A DNA stretch of 64,000 bases from Sycobia sp. Sy_11 (taxonomy: Eukaryota; Arthropoda; Insecta; Hymenoptera; Epichrysomallidae): the NCBI GenBank assembly GCA_018907035.1, contig JACCIC010000038.1, positions 1,764,001-1,828,000 of the forward strand. Direction: 5' to 3'. Within the stretch, counting starts at the first letter, position 1; each line of letters opens with the position of its first letter. The position numbers and the translations under genes are program-made. The notes under the pieces are model-generated. The model did no database searches. It worked only from the letters and a program-made list of their open reading frames with translations, and had not been told where the DNA came from. Shown in pieces: positions 12,273 through 44,753 of the stretch.

Positions 12273-14520
12273 ATGGCTGATAAAGAAATTTTTGAGCTCA
12301 CTAAACTTAATGAACATAATTACAACCTGTGGAAATTCGGGATCGAATTTAGCTTGTATGCGAAAGCCCTGTCGAAATACATCGATGGAAGTGAAATAGT
12401 GCCAAACGAAGTCACTAAGGAAGCAGAATGGACAGTATGGAAGAAGCTATCATCGCAAACTGCGGTTATACTACTCAGTTCTATAGATAGATCGTTCCAC
12501 GCAAATTTGCAGAATGAAAGAACTCCAAAAGAAATTTGGGACAAATGAAAAGCACTGTATGGATCAGAAAGCCACAATGATAGAGATAGTGCATTGCAAC
12601 AGTTCTTCGATTTTCGCATAAAAGAAAGAAACTCTATCGCACTGCAGTTGGAGCAGTTTGAGGGCATCTGCAGAAGATTCACAGACCTTGGAGAATTTCA
12701 ATCCAATTTTTGCAAAAACTGCCTCCAAGATTTTCTCCATTTCGTATGGCATGGGAATGCGCGCCAAAATCGGAGCAAAGAAAGAATAATTTAGTGGCGC
12801 GTTTATTACGAGAAGATAAACGTCTCTGTGATACAGAAATTAGTGTAGATACATTAGCACTACATATGGAAGCTATACAGTTGCAATTAAAAAATAAGCA
12901 GTTAGCAGAATTTAAACCTTTTAAAAAACGAACGAAGTGTGCGATTTGCAAGCAGAAGGGACATTGGGCATGCGAATATCCACATAAAAAGAACTGTGAT
13001 TCCTACACCTCAGCATCTTCGTATCTAGCATTAGCAATAATCAGTGATGTGAATGTTTTTTATTCTAAAACAGCAGACAACGACGAGGACATATGGTTAG
13101 CTGATTCAGGTGCAAGCATGCATATGACGTTTAAAAAAGAATTCTTTACGTCACTGAATCCCGTCGGTGAAATAAGCTATGTGAAAATAGTTGACGACGA
13201 AGATCTTATCTGCTGCATAAATAGGTACAATCGTAAGAAAAGAAGTGATAAATGGAAAGATTATTGAAAGGCAAATGGAGAATGTGCTTTTTGTACCAGA
13301 GCTAAGAAGAAATTTATTTTCGATCGCTACAATTAATGACAAGAAGTTCTCGTTCCATGGTTGTAAACCTTATTGTGAAGTGCGCAATAAAGACGGAGAA
13401 CGGACATCAAGTGGCGTATAGCATCGTGGACTTTTCAAAATGGAGTTCGAAATAGTAATTCCCGTTCAGTGTAGCATGGTTAAAATAAAGCAAAGTACAC
13501 TAAAGCTCTGGCATGAGCAAATGGGACATGTATATATTCGGGCTTTATTAAATAAAAAAAGAGTGCTAAATGATAATGATTTTGATTTTGACAAAAAGGA
13601 AGATTTCCAGTGCCAAGCTTGCATTATGGGTAAATAGACAAGAAAGTCACATCCACCGATAGAGCATGTGTGCAGCTTTAAGTCTGGTGAGAAAATAAAT
13701 ACAGATGTGTGTGGACCAATAAATGTAGAATCTTCGCGAGGGTCCCGTTATTTTTTACTTTTCAAAGACAAATGCACGAAGTTTAGAAATGTATATTTTT
13801 AAGGCACAAATCGGAAGTATTTGAAAAATTCTAAGATGTTCAAAATTTTGTAACAACACAAACAGGCAACAAAATTAAATTCTTATGCTTCGATAATGGC
13901 CGAGAATATACATCAGAAGAATTCCAACAACATATAACGGACTCTGGCATAATACATAAATTTAGCGGTAAATAAAAACAAAATGGTAGCGCCGAGAGAG
14001 AAATGCTAATCATTCTAGAAAGTACCAGAACAATGCTAATTAGCAGTGAAAATGATTTCAAGCTTTGGTCTGAAGCAGTCAACACCGTCTGCTACGTACT
14101 TAATCGAGTAGCGATGTAAGGTCGTGAAACTACTCCATATGAAGAATGTTTTAATCGCCAACCGGAAATTAATCACCTTTGCATATTTGGTATAGATGCG
14201 TATTTGAATACACCGAAGGAGAAACGCAAGAAATTTCAGGCAATAAGTAAACCTGTTACACTAATTGGTTATGAAAAGGAATCGAAAAACTATAGGCTTT
14301 GGAATAGCAGTCAAAATAAAATTCATCTGTGTACCGACGTCAACTTTAATGAGAAACGTAATAAGAATGCAAAGCGGGAAGCTGAAATCTATGGTTTTCA
14401 AATTGAATTTAATTTGAAAGACGAATCTTTAAATGAAGCAGTCATTGAAGTACGTGAGGCGAACTACATCTGCCATATAATTAGAGTGCTTATTGTATAC
14501 TTGCGTCGATCAGCGTTATA
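12273..14520 (+). pseudogene. Ty1/copia gag-protease-integrase, degenerate
   Basis: The first 91 codons (12273-12548, start ATG after a typical leader) match copia gag: MADKEIFELTKLNEHNYNLW, and later RTPKEIWDK. After a stop and frameshifts, a zinc knuckle CAICKQKGHWACEYPHKKNC (12947-12994) precedes the protease motif WLADSGASMHMT at about 13095. Next come the GAG-pre-integrase LWHEQMGHV (13507) and CQACIMGK, then an integrase core with D residues near 13700 and 13890. The last readable part (14204-14521) is the region after the integrase core, TPKEKRKKFQAISKPVTLIG. Reverse transcriptase and RNase H, which should follow, are missing. It cannot encode a working element. Confidence 0.85.
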
Positions 14521-14759
14521 AACAAGTTTGTCCTCACACCTAGAAAGTAAGCGTCTCCGAGGTATTGTAATGCCCTCAGTGGAGGATAGTGGTTAATTCG
14601 TATTTCGTCGCTGTATAGATCGGTCGAAATCTAAAGCTTAGTTAGTGACAGTGTCATATTGTATTTTATACTTATATTTTTATCTTTAATAAATATACTT
14701 AAAACATTTATTCTGTTATTTATAACTTCTACAATAACATTTATTATTCTTTAGTAATT

Positions 14760-15085
14760 TTTAGTTTAGTGGGAATAGGGGTATATATAGATTATACCTG
14801 ATGAGGTGCCGTAGCGAGCTCGAAACGTTGGAAAACCTCAGCTTATCTTTAATTAGGTAAAGGTGGTGGGGATAGTCAGATTGTACTTTAATAATAAAGA
14901 ATTTTTTCAGCTAATATATTTTTATTTCAGATTAGTCTACGGGGGTGATTTTAACAAGGACAGTCTGATTGTCATTATAGTTTTCAATTAATTATATTGA
15001 TGTGTATTAGTATTCATATAAATATATATTGATATTATGTATTAATGTATTAATTTGACTGTAAGACCAATAGAAATAGTTATCA
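14760..15085 (+). mobile_element. Penelope-like 3' terminus
   Basis: Collinear with 28920-29345: hammerhead, GGATAGTCAGATTGTACTTT, AATTTTTTCAGCTAATAT, GATTAGTCTACGGGGGTGA, AACAAGGACAGTCTGATTG, and the end GACTGTAAGACCAATAGAAA. It is more diverged than the copy at 28920. Confidence 0.85.
14796..14832 (+). ncRNA. Hammerhead ribozyme of Penelope-like element (diverged)
   Basis: Core CTGATGA at 14798-14804 and GAAAC at 14822-14826, with stem II and GTTGGA downstream. The bases before the core (TATAC) no longer pair well with GGAAAA, so stem I is weakened and self-cleavage is doubtful. Confidence 0.75.
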
Positions 15086-15163
15086 ATTTAAATTAATTTA
15101 TTTTAATAAATGAATTAAATACAAAGCTATAATTCCATTACAATATTAAACATTTATATTTAA

Positions 15164-36416
<21,253 letters not shown>

Positions 36417-36444
36417 GTAAATTATAATGATTATCGTTTTAGTT

Positions 36445-36447
<3 letters not shown>

Positions 36448-36485
<38 letters not shown>
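36448..36485. repeat. (TA)n followed by (TATG)n
   Basis: Dinucleotide tract continuing into TATGTATG repeats to about 36505, just after exon I. Confidence 0.9.
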
Positions 36486-36497
<12 letters not shown>

Positions 36498-36505
36498 GTC
36501 TGTAT

Positions 36506-37068
36506 GCATATATATAATTTAGAAGATTATAACAGCAGTGAAAAATAAGAATTAGGAAATAATAAAAAAAAATCATTTTAATGACTATTGTAAAGATTAT
36601 TTGCCAATTATTTTAATGAAATATTTAATATTAATGACTAGTTCAATAATTAAGACTGTTATCATACTTTACGGCATGCTATTGAAAAGATTTTAAAATC
36701 AAGTGACGCGGTAGAGCCACAAAGGCAAGTTTGAGAACCGCCGGCATGGCGCAACCGCTATACACTATTTAGTTCTATATTAGGATTTCGAATTTTCAAT
36801 CAATGAAAAAAAATTATTTGTCACTTCTTTATCGATAATTTTTCATAGCATATATACTTTTTATGACCTAAAGAATCGTTTTCCGCCGGAATTTGTGGCC
36901 AAAAAGCAGTGTTTAATATAAAACTCCGTGTATGACTATAGAAAATGTTAAAAAACATTTCATTTATATATATATATATATATAGTACTAGTGAATACAA
37001 AGCAAAAAGTTCAAAATGAAAAGTTCAAGTTCAAAATCTAATTTATAGTAAGACGCTTTAAACTGTAG
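36506..37068. other. Intronic AT-rich DNA
   Basis: No gene; a short (TA)n at 36966-36984. Confidence 0.4.
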
Positions 37069-38034
37069 TGTAACGTCCCGCCCTAGTTAATAAATTTACT
37101 TAAAGGCGGGTGACACCCCGCTTCTTTACGCGACAATTTGCTTCCGCGAAATATCAGCAAGATTTGTTCCTGTTTTCGACCTAGTCTGGCGACTAATAAC
37201 CAGGGATGTGGGGCCGGTGCATCAATAGATACGTGATACCAAAAATCACTGCGAAACGAATCCAACCACTACTAAATTTAGAACCGTGTAAGAATCTAAT
37301 TGGATTCTTTAGTAAATTCTAATTCAACACGGAGAAGCTTCCGAGCACAGGATTAAAAATCCCGACATTTGGCTTACTCTAAACGCGAGAACTAAGCAGC
37401 TACCGAGCACAGGATTAAAAACCACACCGATTAGCTTACTCTGTTATATTTTATTAATATTATTTGTTTTATAAGTTAAAAGAGTTTAGCGAAAGATATA
37501 AATGAAATTTAACAACAGAAATTATTAATTACTTACTTATAATAACTTATTTTCTCCAATAGCAATTGGTTAACAGACCGCTTTTACTTATAAATTATAA
37601 TATATAAACTAATAACATTAAGTAAAATAAAAATAAGTCAGCGCACGAAAACTATATAGAAAAATAAGCCTAGAAAAACCGTAAAAAACTAAATAGACAA
37701 AAAAACATTATAGAAAAACTAAGTCACTAAAACGCAAAGACAAAAATAAGTCAAAAACGTACAATAAACTAAGACAAGAATAAATGCACGCAAAAAAAAC
37801 TGAGTAAAAAATATACAAAAAAATAAGTCAGCACGAATATTTTCCCAGACTGTCGTAAGCGGTTGTCCGACCTAAGCAAAATCCTAATCAACAGTGAAGT
37901 CTGGCTCTGCGGGGCTTTTATTTATATGTAGTCCCGACAAAAGGCCTTCGAAGATTTTGTCTCGGTGGTGGTGGAAAGTCAAAGGGAAAGATTAAATTTT
38001 GTTTATAAACAACTCTTTCGTTGGCTCTCTTACA
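37069..38034 (-). mobile_element. Solo LTR, same family as 29489-31324 (minus orientation)
   Basis: The plus strand starts TGTAACGTCCCGCCC and ends TCTCTTACA. Read in reverse it matches the start, TATA region (CATATAAATA, ~37914-37925) and end of the LTR at 29489. GCGACAATTTGCTTCCGCGA at about 37129-37149 mirrors 31241-31259. It carries only two diverged minisatellite-like units (37330-37440, GAGCACAGGATTAAAAA). No internal element sequence is present. Confidence 0.8.
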
Positions 38035-38729
38035 TTGGCAAAGCTTATAAGTAATATATAATTAATAATTTCTATAAAATATCTATAAGTAATATTTGTA
38101 TAAAATATCTATAAGCTATATTCCTATAAAATACAAAATATATTCTTATAAAATATTTATAAAGTATTTAAACGTCATACTTCTATATAATATCTATAAA
38201 ATACCTATAGCTCTAAATAACCTATTTTTATAAAATATTGATAAAATATCTATAATTCTATAAGTTAAATTATATAAAGATATCGTTATTTTGTCTACAA
38301 ATCGCCTGTAATTATTTTATTACGAGTAAATTTATATTAAATTATCAATAATAAGGATATAGACCCTGCACATTTTAGCCTTATATATTAAGATCGCCCT
38401 ATTCCATTTTCTTTCTGTTTATATTTAATTTACCATTGTTAAATTATTTTAGCCTTCTATAAAATAATAAAGCAAAAAATACTTGAAACTACATATTGGA
38501 CCGTATCGTAAAATGATGTAAACATATGAGTCCATTGGGTCTTATTCAATCTGCGACTTTGCTGCCCTGTGCGACAAATGATTTATGAGTTTATTGTTTA
38601 AACGCCTCAAGTTTTTTTATAGGTTTTAAGCTTTTCACAAAGGCTCGCAGAGTTTTCAATTTCGAATACTGTATTCGAATTTCAATTCGTTTGAGCAGAC
38701 GTCTTTTTTTCCTCGATCGAAAGAAAGTT
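38035..38729. other. AT-rich DNA, nothing recognised
   Basis: Contains loosely repeated TATAAAATATCTATAA motifs (38060-38260), which look like low-complexity decay. No gene. Confidence 0.4.
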
Positions 38730-38742
38730 CATGTTAAAACAT

Positions 38743-38947
38743 ATTTTTTTTTATGTTATTTAACGTCGCTTTATTTATGCTTCCTAATATCGGTGCTAAT
38801 CAGTGACGGAGGTCTGCGATGTGTTTGTAAACAAAGCACATGTAAATTATTACATCGGTGCTTGTGCCAATCGGGCGAGACCGGAATTTGAACTCGGATC
38901 ACCAAGTTACTATTCCTTCGCACTAGCGATCGAGCCATCGTAGACCT
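38743..38947 (-). mobile_element. tRNA-derived SINE with perfect target-site duplication
   Basis: Flanked by CATGTTAAAACAT at 38730-38742 and 38948-38960. On the minus strand the element begins GAGGTCTACGATGGCTCGAT, includes an A-box-like TGGCTCGATCGCTAGTGC and a B-box-like GAGTTCAAATTCC, and ends in an A tail (T run at 38744-38752). It is about 205 bp. The tRNA-like head suggests pol III transcription; mobilisation would need a LINE enzyme. Confidence 0.88.
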
Positions 38948-39065
38948 CATGTTAAAACATTATTTCGTGTATCTATTTTAATATTCCACTTACTATATTT
39001 AATAAAAAATCAATAACCATTATATTATATTATATAACTACTTAACTCAAACGCGGAAATTTTAA

Positions 39066-39090
39066 TATATATATATATATATATATATAA
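39066..39090. repeat. (TA)n microsatellite
   Basis: Short dinucleotide tract. Confidence 0.85.
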
Positions 39091-39575
39091 TCAATAACGA
39101 GGCTTAGCTATAATATTATATCCAAGCTTATCCTACGTTACGCTACTTTATTAATTAACTTAACTAATTTTCATAATTTATATAATATTTTTATATTAGT
39201 TTCAATTCGTCTTGAGTATACGTACATTTAAATTTCTTGATATTCAAAGAAAACATATTATTATTTAAACCAGTAGGATATTTGATTATATCAGTGAACT
39301 AATTTTTAATTTAATTATAGAATAATTTTTGTGTTAATATTTAAAACTTTCGGAAAGTATAATATTATAAATTTTTTATAAAGTACATGAGAAGTTGCAT
39401 TTAAAATTCTTATTATGCTAAGGATACACCAAACTCGGCTAAGTATTTTGCATTTGTTAAAAGTTATTTCTGCGGATTTCATTTCTTTTTTAAGAATATT
39501 ATTCAATTAAATTTGTTTTAAAAATAAAATTTATAAATTATCATATAAATTTCTTAATATGCTAAGAACATATTA

Positions 39576-40855
39576 GGAGTGTGAATAAGTCTTTCCCGTT
39601 TTTTGTAAGAGATGGCGCCACCAATACTGTGCGAGTATTCAATGGTGACATATGTCATAATCAAAGCTTATTCATATGTCAACAATTCCATACTAACACA
39701 TTAGTTAAAATTTTTTCGCATCATAAATTTTTGATATCGTGAAAATGTCGAAATTTGAGCCGAGTCGACGTCATTTGCGGGAAGTTTCACTTTATTGGTT
39801 CAATTTGAAGAAATCTGCTGCCGAGACGCATTGATTGCTTCAGGAGGCTTATGGAGAAGGTTGTGTCGATGATTCAAGTGTTCGCGGATGGTTTCGACGC
39901 TTCAAAAGCGGTGATTTCGACGTGGAAGACAAGGAGCGTTCCGGGCGGCCGCAAATCTTTGAAGATCGAGAATTGGCGACTTTGCTTGATGAAGATTCTT
40001 GTCAAACGCAAGAAGAACTTGCTGAAGCATTGGGAGTTGACCGAACAACCATTTCCAAGCGTTTGAAAGCCATGGGAATGATCCAAAAGCAAGGAAATTG
40101 GGTGCCGTACGAACTGAAGCTGAGAGACGTCGAACGGCGTTTTTTCACTTGCGAAGAGCTGCTTCAGCGACATAAAAGAAAGGGTTTTCTGTATCGTATC
40201 GTGACTGGCGATGAAAAGTGGATACGTTACGATAATCCGAAGCGAAGAAAATCATGGGGACTACCCGGCCATGCATCATCATCGACGGCCAAGCCAAATA
40301 TTCATGGCGCCAAGCTCATGCTCTGTATATGGTGGGACCAGCTAGGTGTGGTTTACTATGAGCTTCTGAAACCGAATGAAAGGATCACAGGCGAGGTCTA
40401 TCGACGACAATTGATGCGTTTGAGCCGCGCACTGCGAGAAAAACGGCCACAATACTCCGACAGGCACGACAAAGTTATTTTGCAACATGACAATGCTCGC
40501 CCACATGTTGCACCGCCGGTGAAAACATACTTAGAAACGCTCAAATGGGAAGTCCTACCCCACCCGCCGTATAGTCCAGACGTTGCTCCGTCTGATTACC
40601 ATCTCTTCAGATCGATGACGCATGGCCTGGCTGACCAGCACTTCCATTCCTACGAGGAAGCCAAAAAATGGGTGGATGACTGGATAGAGGCCAAACCGGT
40701 CGAATTTTTTCGCAACGGGATTCGTATGTTGCCAGAAAGATGGGAAAAAGTTGTAGCTAGCGATGGCCAATACTTTCAATAATTTATTTGTAGCCATTTT
40801 TTCACAATCAAGGCTCAAAATTTGAAAAAAAACGGGAAAGACTTATTCACATACC
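39576..40855 (+). mobile_element. mariner (mauritiana/Mos1-like), nearly intact, 1.28 kb
   Basis: Ends: GTGTGAATAAGTCTTTCCCG (39580-39599) and CGGGAAAGACTTATTCACAT (40833-40852) are perfect inverted repeats, with TA next to each side. A full-length transposase frame lies between. It is inserted between the two ~320-bp tandem units. Confidence 0.92.
39745..40782 (+). pseudogene. mariner transposase, 345 codons with a single in-frame TGA
   Basis: The frame runs from ATG (MSKFEPSRRHLREVSLYW) to a stop after VVASDGQYFQ, exactly the usual mariner length. Helix-turn-helix DNA binding occupies the first ~110 residues (WFRRFKSGDFDVEDKERSGR), the linker is WVPYEL, and the catalytic triad DD34D is complete: VTGDEKW, LQHDNARPH and PPYSPDVAPSDYHLF. 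The only lesion is TGA at 39832-39834 (codon 30), where relatives have an Arg, consistent with CpG decay of CGA. The ORF from 39835 onward is open for 315 codons. Translation from a later ATG would lack part of the DNA-binding domain, so it is probably inactive, or active only by readthrough. Confidence 0.92.
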
Positions 40856-41100
40856 TGATATATTATTATGTTTCCTTTGATCACAGTTAGTAGGACATTT
40901 GACTCTATCGGTGAACTAATTTTTAATTTAATTATAGAATAATTTTTGTGTTAATATTTGGAACTTTCGAAAAATATAATATTATAAATTTTTTATAAAA
41001 TATATGAGAAGATGTATTTAAAATTCTTATTATGCTAAGAATACATCAAACTCGTCTAACTATTTTATGTTTGTTAAAAGTTGTATTTTTTTAGATTTAA

Positions 41101-42029
41101 ATTTATTATAGGATTAGTCATAGAATGGAAAGAGAGAAGGAATGTATAAAATAACATATATATTTATAAAAGGCATTTTATTTTTAACAATACTTTTCTA
41201 TTAATAATAACTAAAAATTATGTGTAAATAATAAAATGAATATACTATAACGTTGATGATAATGATGATGCTCATAAAATATTAGAATTAATAATTCCAA
41301 TTATAAGGTTTATACTTTGGATGATCATTCAACTTAGTCTATAGTACTACAAACTAAAAATAAGTTATTATCAATAAATATATTACAAATAGCAATAAAC
41401 GTTAGAAAATGCTAGCTTCAAAGTTACAATAATTTATATTTTGCATCTTTTTAATTTATGCACAATATAAATCTATTGCAATCTATCATGTAAATGATAT
41501 TTGCACATCAATAATAATAATATAAGCTCTTTGTTCAAATTTTATAACTTGAAGCAAAATGTAAAAATGTAACTGAATTTAAAAAAATTAGTTAATTCAT
41601 TTAAAACTGGAGAATGTTAGCTGTGAAGCTAACTTAGATGAAATACCGGGTTTTGTTTTCATGTCATCTGCTGCATCAGGCATCATTTTTTTATTCTATA
41701 TAGGATGTAGAATAGCCATCATACCAACTGTAAAAAAAATATTAACTTTTTATTATTTAATAAAAGATTAACTTTTTGAAACTTTTATATTGGCTATAAA
41801 TAATGTTATTGAAAATGTATTTACTTTGTGCATGATCCTTTTATATTATTGATAAATTGTAAATCTTTGTGATATATTATACGTATGAACCTCTGATCAC
41901 ATACAGTACATACATATAATAATGACACAATTATATTGACTTAAAGAATATTTATATTATATTTATGATGACTGCGAAATATCAGTACAAAAGAGCGAAT
42001 ATATAATAATGTAATTGAAATGATTGGAA
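41101..42029. other. AT-rich DNA, no gene recognised
   Basis: A short minus-strand frame near 41610-41735 follows a possible acceptor (TTTTTTTACAG) but has no recognised product and no upstream exon. Confidence 0.4.
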
Positions 42030-42482
42030 ACTATCAGTACATACACACTGGGAAGGGCTGCGTCGTCACGCTGCCAGGTCTCCCGTAAGACTGTCCTCAC
42101 AGAGGCTCGGTCCCCCTGACGCTTTCCCCCAGTTACCGTTACACGCTCCGCTTGCTCTCTGTCTCATTGGCGAATGCTTCCACTAATTATGGGGAAAACC
42201 CCAAGCAGTGACCTTGAGACGCTCTTGCATTCGCTCATGTATACATACTCACACTTACATACCGTATACACGCAGTAAATACACTTTGCACAATATGCGC
42301 AGCGTAAGCATGCACTGTATATACTTTTACATAGTACACAATACAAACACGCACAGATAACACGCACTATATATATCCTTATTCCACACTCGGCCATTCC
42401 TGACATGTCGTCTGTCCTCAGGCGACGGTTGTCATTCGACCTCTTCGTTCACGTTGTTGGTTTCGATGTCATCTTCACTATT

Positions 42483-43640
42483 TTACTCGTCGATGGGGCG
42501 CTCATTTTTCTCCTCATTATTTTCCTGTAAGATATCGAAAGCATCATCTTCCTCTATATCATCCTTGAACCCTCTCCACGGTTTCATGTTCTGTGCTTCA
42601 GTGAAAGTATGCGTGGGGCCATCGAATGCGGTGAGCGCCTCGACCTCGTACCTGTCGTGCTTGTGCAGGTGCGTAATGATATATGGTCCAAGGAACTTGA
42701 TGAAAAGTTTCAACCCTGGCCCTTGCTGCGTTCTTCTAATAGCTACTATATCACCGACTTTATATTTTCTTGGCAGGTTACGATTCTTATTGTAATTCCT
42801 TATATTTTCACTTTGGACGATTTTTATTTGCTCCATAGCCGTTTGCCTTAATTCTTCTCGCTCTTTATGAAATTCTTCTCTTCGCGCTTCTATAATCTCG
42901 TTGATCAATTGCAATTCGTCCGGCGTCAAAAGTTTGACTCCGAACATAAGTTCATAAGGCGTTGTTCCAACAGATCGGTGATATGTTCCGTTTATTGCAT
43001 GTTGCACCCTACCGGTATACTTATACCACTTAAGAGGGTTCCTGCAACGCGAGCTTAGCAAATACTGAGGAAATAACAGCATTCGCTCTTTCGACCTGTC
43101 CGTTTCACCGCGGAAGGCCTGTAGTAATTAATAAATGCTGTATATTTGATTTTCTGCAGTGCTCCTCGAAATCTTTTGAAGTAAAAGCAGTACCCCAGTC
43201 GCTGATAATTCTTCGGGGGTTGCCGAAGTGTTGCTGCAAAAAACTTAACTTTTTGATTACCTCCGCCGTTCCTGTTGATTTTGTCGTAAATATCCACGTA
43301 TATTTTGTGAACGCATTCACGACTACTAGAATGTGTTTATATTTCTTGCTTGTAGATGGAAGCGATCCCACGTGGTCAATATGCACGTTATGCATTGGCA
43401 CGGACTCCTTCGGAATGGGCGACAATTTACCTTCCTTTTTGCTCTGTTTCCTGAACGCCAAAATACAGGTTATACAGTTCTCTATTAATGCTTGTATTTT
43501 CTTCTTAAGCCCGTCGATGCTATATGATTCACTAATACTCTCAGCTGTCTTCTTGACACCGAAGTGTCCGATTTCATGCGCCCTTTTTATAATTTCATAT
43601 TGCATACCTTTCGGTACCACAAGAACTCCATTTCTTGTAC
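42483..43640 (-). pseudogene. Gypsy integrase, broken
   Basis: The N-terminal zinc-binding part has H..EIGHFGVKKTAESI...C..C (43575-43480). The catalytic core has VHIDHVGSLPSTSKKYKHIL (first Asp) and IISDWGTAFTSKDFEEHC (second Asp). A frameshift near 43100 separates this from a second open stretch (43082-42483) with the end of the core (WYKYTGRVQHAINGTYHRSV, TTPYELMFG) and the C-terminal domain (KYKVGDIVAIRRTQQGPGLK, KFLGPYIITHLHKHDRYEVE). The Glu of DD35E falls in the broken stretch. Confidence 0.85.
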
Positions 43641-43659
43641 AAATGTCAAAATTGTTTCT

Positions 43660-44519
43660 TCTTTCTTCTTTTTGCGTAAACGCATTGCATTATGTATATC
43701 CGACGGGCTTATGCGCCTTCCGAATGCCTCTTCCATTTCCTTTTTCATTTGCGGCTACGACGAAAGGGTGTCATGAGCGTCTAGCCATTTCTTTGCCGCT
43801 CCTTCAAGCGCTCTTCTCGCTGCTAAAAATTTTTGCTCTACGGTCCAACCGTATAATAAGGCATCATCCTCTACACGCCGCAGCCACGTCTTAATTGATG
43901 TTGCAGCATCTTCAACAGAGTATTTCGGTAGCTGATCCGCCGTCGTTGAAAACGGTAATCCCGCTTTCGTACTGCTATCTGTTGCCGCGCGCATTACATT
44001 AGCCGCTTGCTGTAGCCATAGCATACTAGGGAGCGCCTCAAATCCAGGTGGTGTACTTGGGATTACCTGCTCTGATCCACAAATCGCCTCCGGTGCATTT
44101 GCTGCTGTATCTGTCGATAACGGCGTCACAGTTTCCGCTATCGATGTTGCCGCCCCTACAGTTGCACTAGCTGCTGCTGCTTCCTGCCTTGCCTGTAGAC
44201 GTTCTGCTTGCTCCATCGCTTTCCGTGCTTCCTGATGCGCCGTTTCAACTGCCTGCTTTGCAGATTCCCGCATCAAAGCTTCTCGCTTCAATTGTTCCGA
44301 CATCTCTGCCATCAATTGCCGTTCCTGCTCCCTTTTTTCATTTTCTATCCGCTGCCAAGCTTTGAAATCCTCTTGCATTTTTGTCAAGGCTTGCGCGAGT
44401 TCCTCTTTTTTGCGCTCAGCTGCTAAGCGGGCAAGTCGATCGGTTTCGAAATCTTGCTGTGTCGGCATTCTCGCAGATTTAACTTTTCGCAGCGGCTGTA
44501 GTCTCGAAGGATACTCCAA
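43660..44519 (-). pseudogene. Gypsy gag with long coiled coil, one in-frame stop
   Basis: 254 open codons (44519-43755) start MEYPSRLQPLRKVKSARMPT. Residues ~25-125 are a charged coiled coil (LARLAAERKKEELAQALTKM onward, EREQERQLMAEMSEQ-like, ARKAMEQAERLQARQEAA). Residues ~170-254 are a capsid-like segment ending WTVEQKFLAARRALEGAAKK. TAG at 43755 interrupts before PQMKKEMEEAFGRRISPSD, which continues in frame towards the integrase, so the gag end and integrase are fused through the deletion. The true start could lie further upstream. Confidence 0.75.
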
Positions 44520-44709
44520 AGCTCTTGCGTCTCTCGTTGCTTTGGATCTATTTCCACCTAATTTTCTGTTGCACAGCAGCCGCTCCTGTCCTGTCAGCGC
44601 TGCGCTTCTGTAACGTCAGTGATGGCGTCTTCTTACCCTTACTTCACGTTTAATTTTCCCGACGTTGCACCGACGTGCTAGCGTCGACGCACTATATATA
44701 TCCTTATTC

Positions 44710-44711
<2 letters not shown>

Positions 44712-44750
<39 letters not shown>
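44712..44750. repeat. (AC)n/(AT)n microsatellite
   Basis: Compound dinucleotide tract between the gypsy relic and the next mariner. Confidence 0.9.
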
Positions 44751-44753
44751 CTC

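Larger units (their letters stand above)
12012..15085 (+). mobile_element. Chimeric element: copia body enclosed by Penelope-like ends
   Basis: The block 12012-12112 (TATTGGTCTTATAGTCCAAT and the following AT-rich bases) is repeated inverted at 14985-15085. Between them lies a degenerate copia gag-protease-integrase (12273-14520), then a PLE 3' region with a hammerhead (14796-14832) and the GTCTACGGGGGTGA motif. The same PLE terminus arrangement occurs at 345-1140. No copia LTR pair is visible. It is read as a copia sequence captured by PLE reverse transcription, which is inference. Confidence 0.7.
39251..41100. repeat. Tandem ~320-bp repeat, two units, split by a mariner
   Basis: The first unit (39251-39575) and the second (40856 to ~41100, incomplete) share CATATTATTAT, AGTAGGA.ATTTGA, GTGAACTAATTTTTAATTTA, ATTATAGAATAATTTTTGTG and CTTATTATGCTAAG. 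Removing the mariner restores a direct tandem joined at a TA. A third, inverted copy lies at about 48350-48490. No coding potential; family unknown. Confidence 0.75.
42030..44714 (-). mobile_element. Ty3/gypsy retrotransposon, internally deleted (minus strand)
   Basis: Gag (44519-43660) runs directly into integrase (43620-42483); protease, reverse transcriptase and RNase H are missing, so the element is a deletion derivative. G+C content is higher than the surroundings. A perfect 28-bp direct repeat brackets the body (42362-42389 and 44687-44714, containing CGCACTATATATATCCTTAT), perhaps LTR-derived. The region 42030-42420 is probably its 3' LTR or untranslated tail; the right end is cut by AC/TA microsatellites (44712-44750). 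Confidence 0.8.

Noticed and set aside
38790..38945. A true tRNA gene
   Set aside because: A- and B-box-like motifs exist, but the sequence does not fold into a full tRNA and is part of a repeated SINE with target duplications and an A tail.
41600..41740. Minus-strand frame after TTTTTTTACAG, reading like a protein C-terminus
   Set aside because: It has an early stop after the acceptor, no partner exon was found and the product is not recognised.
43220..43894. 224-codon plus-strand frame
   Set aside because: Antisense shadow of the gypsy integrase and gag on the minus strand.
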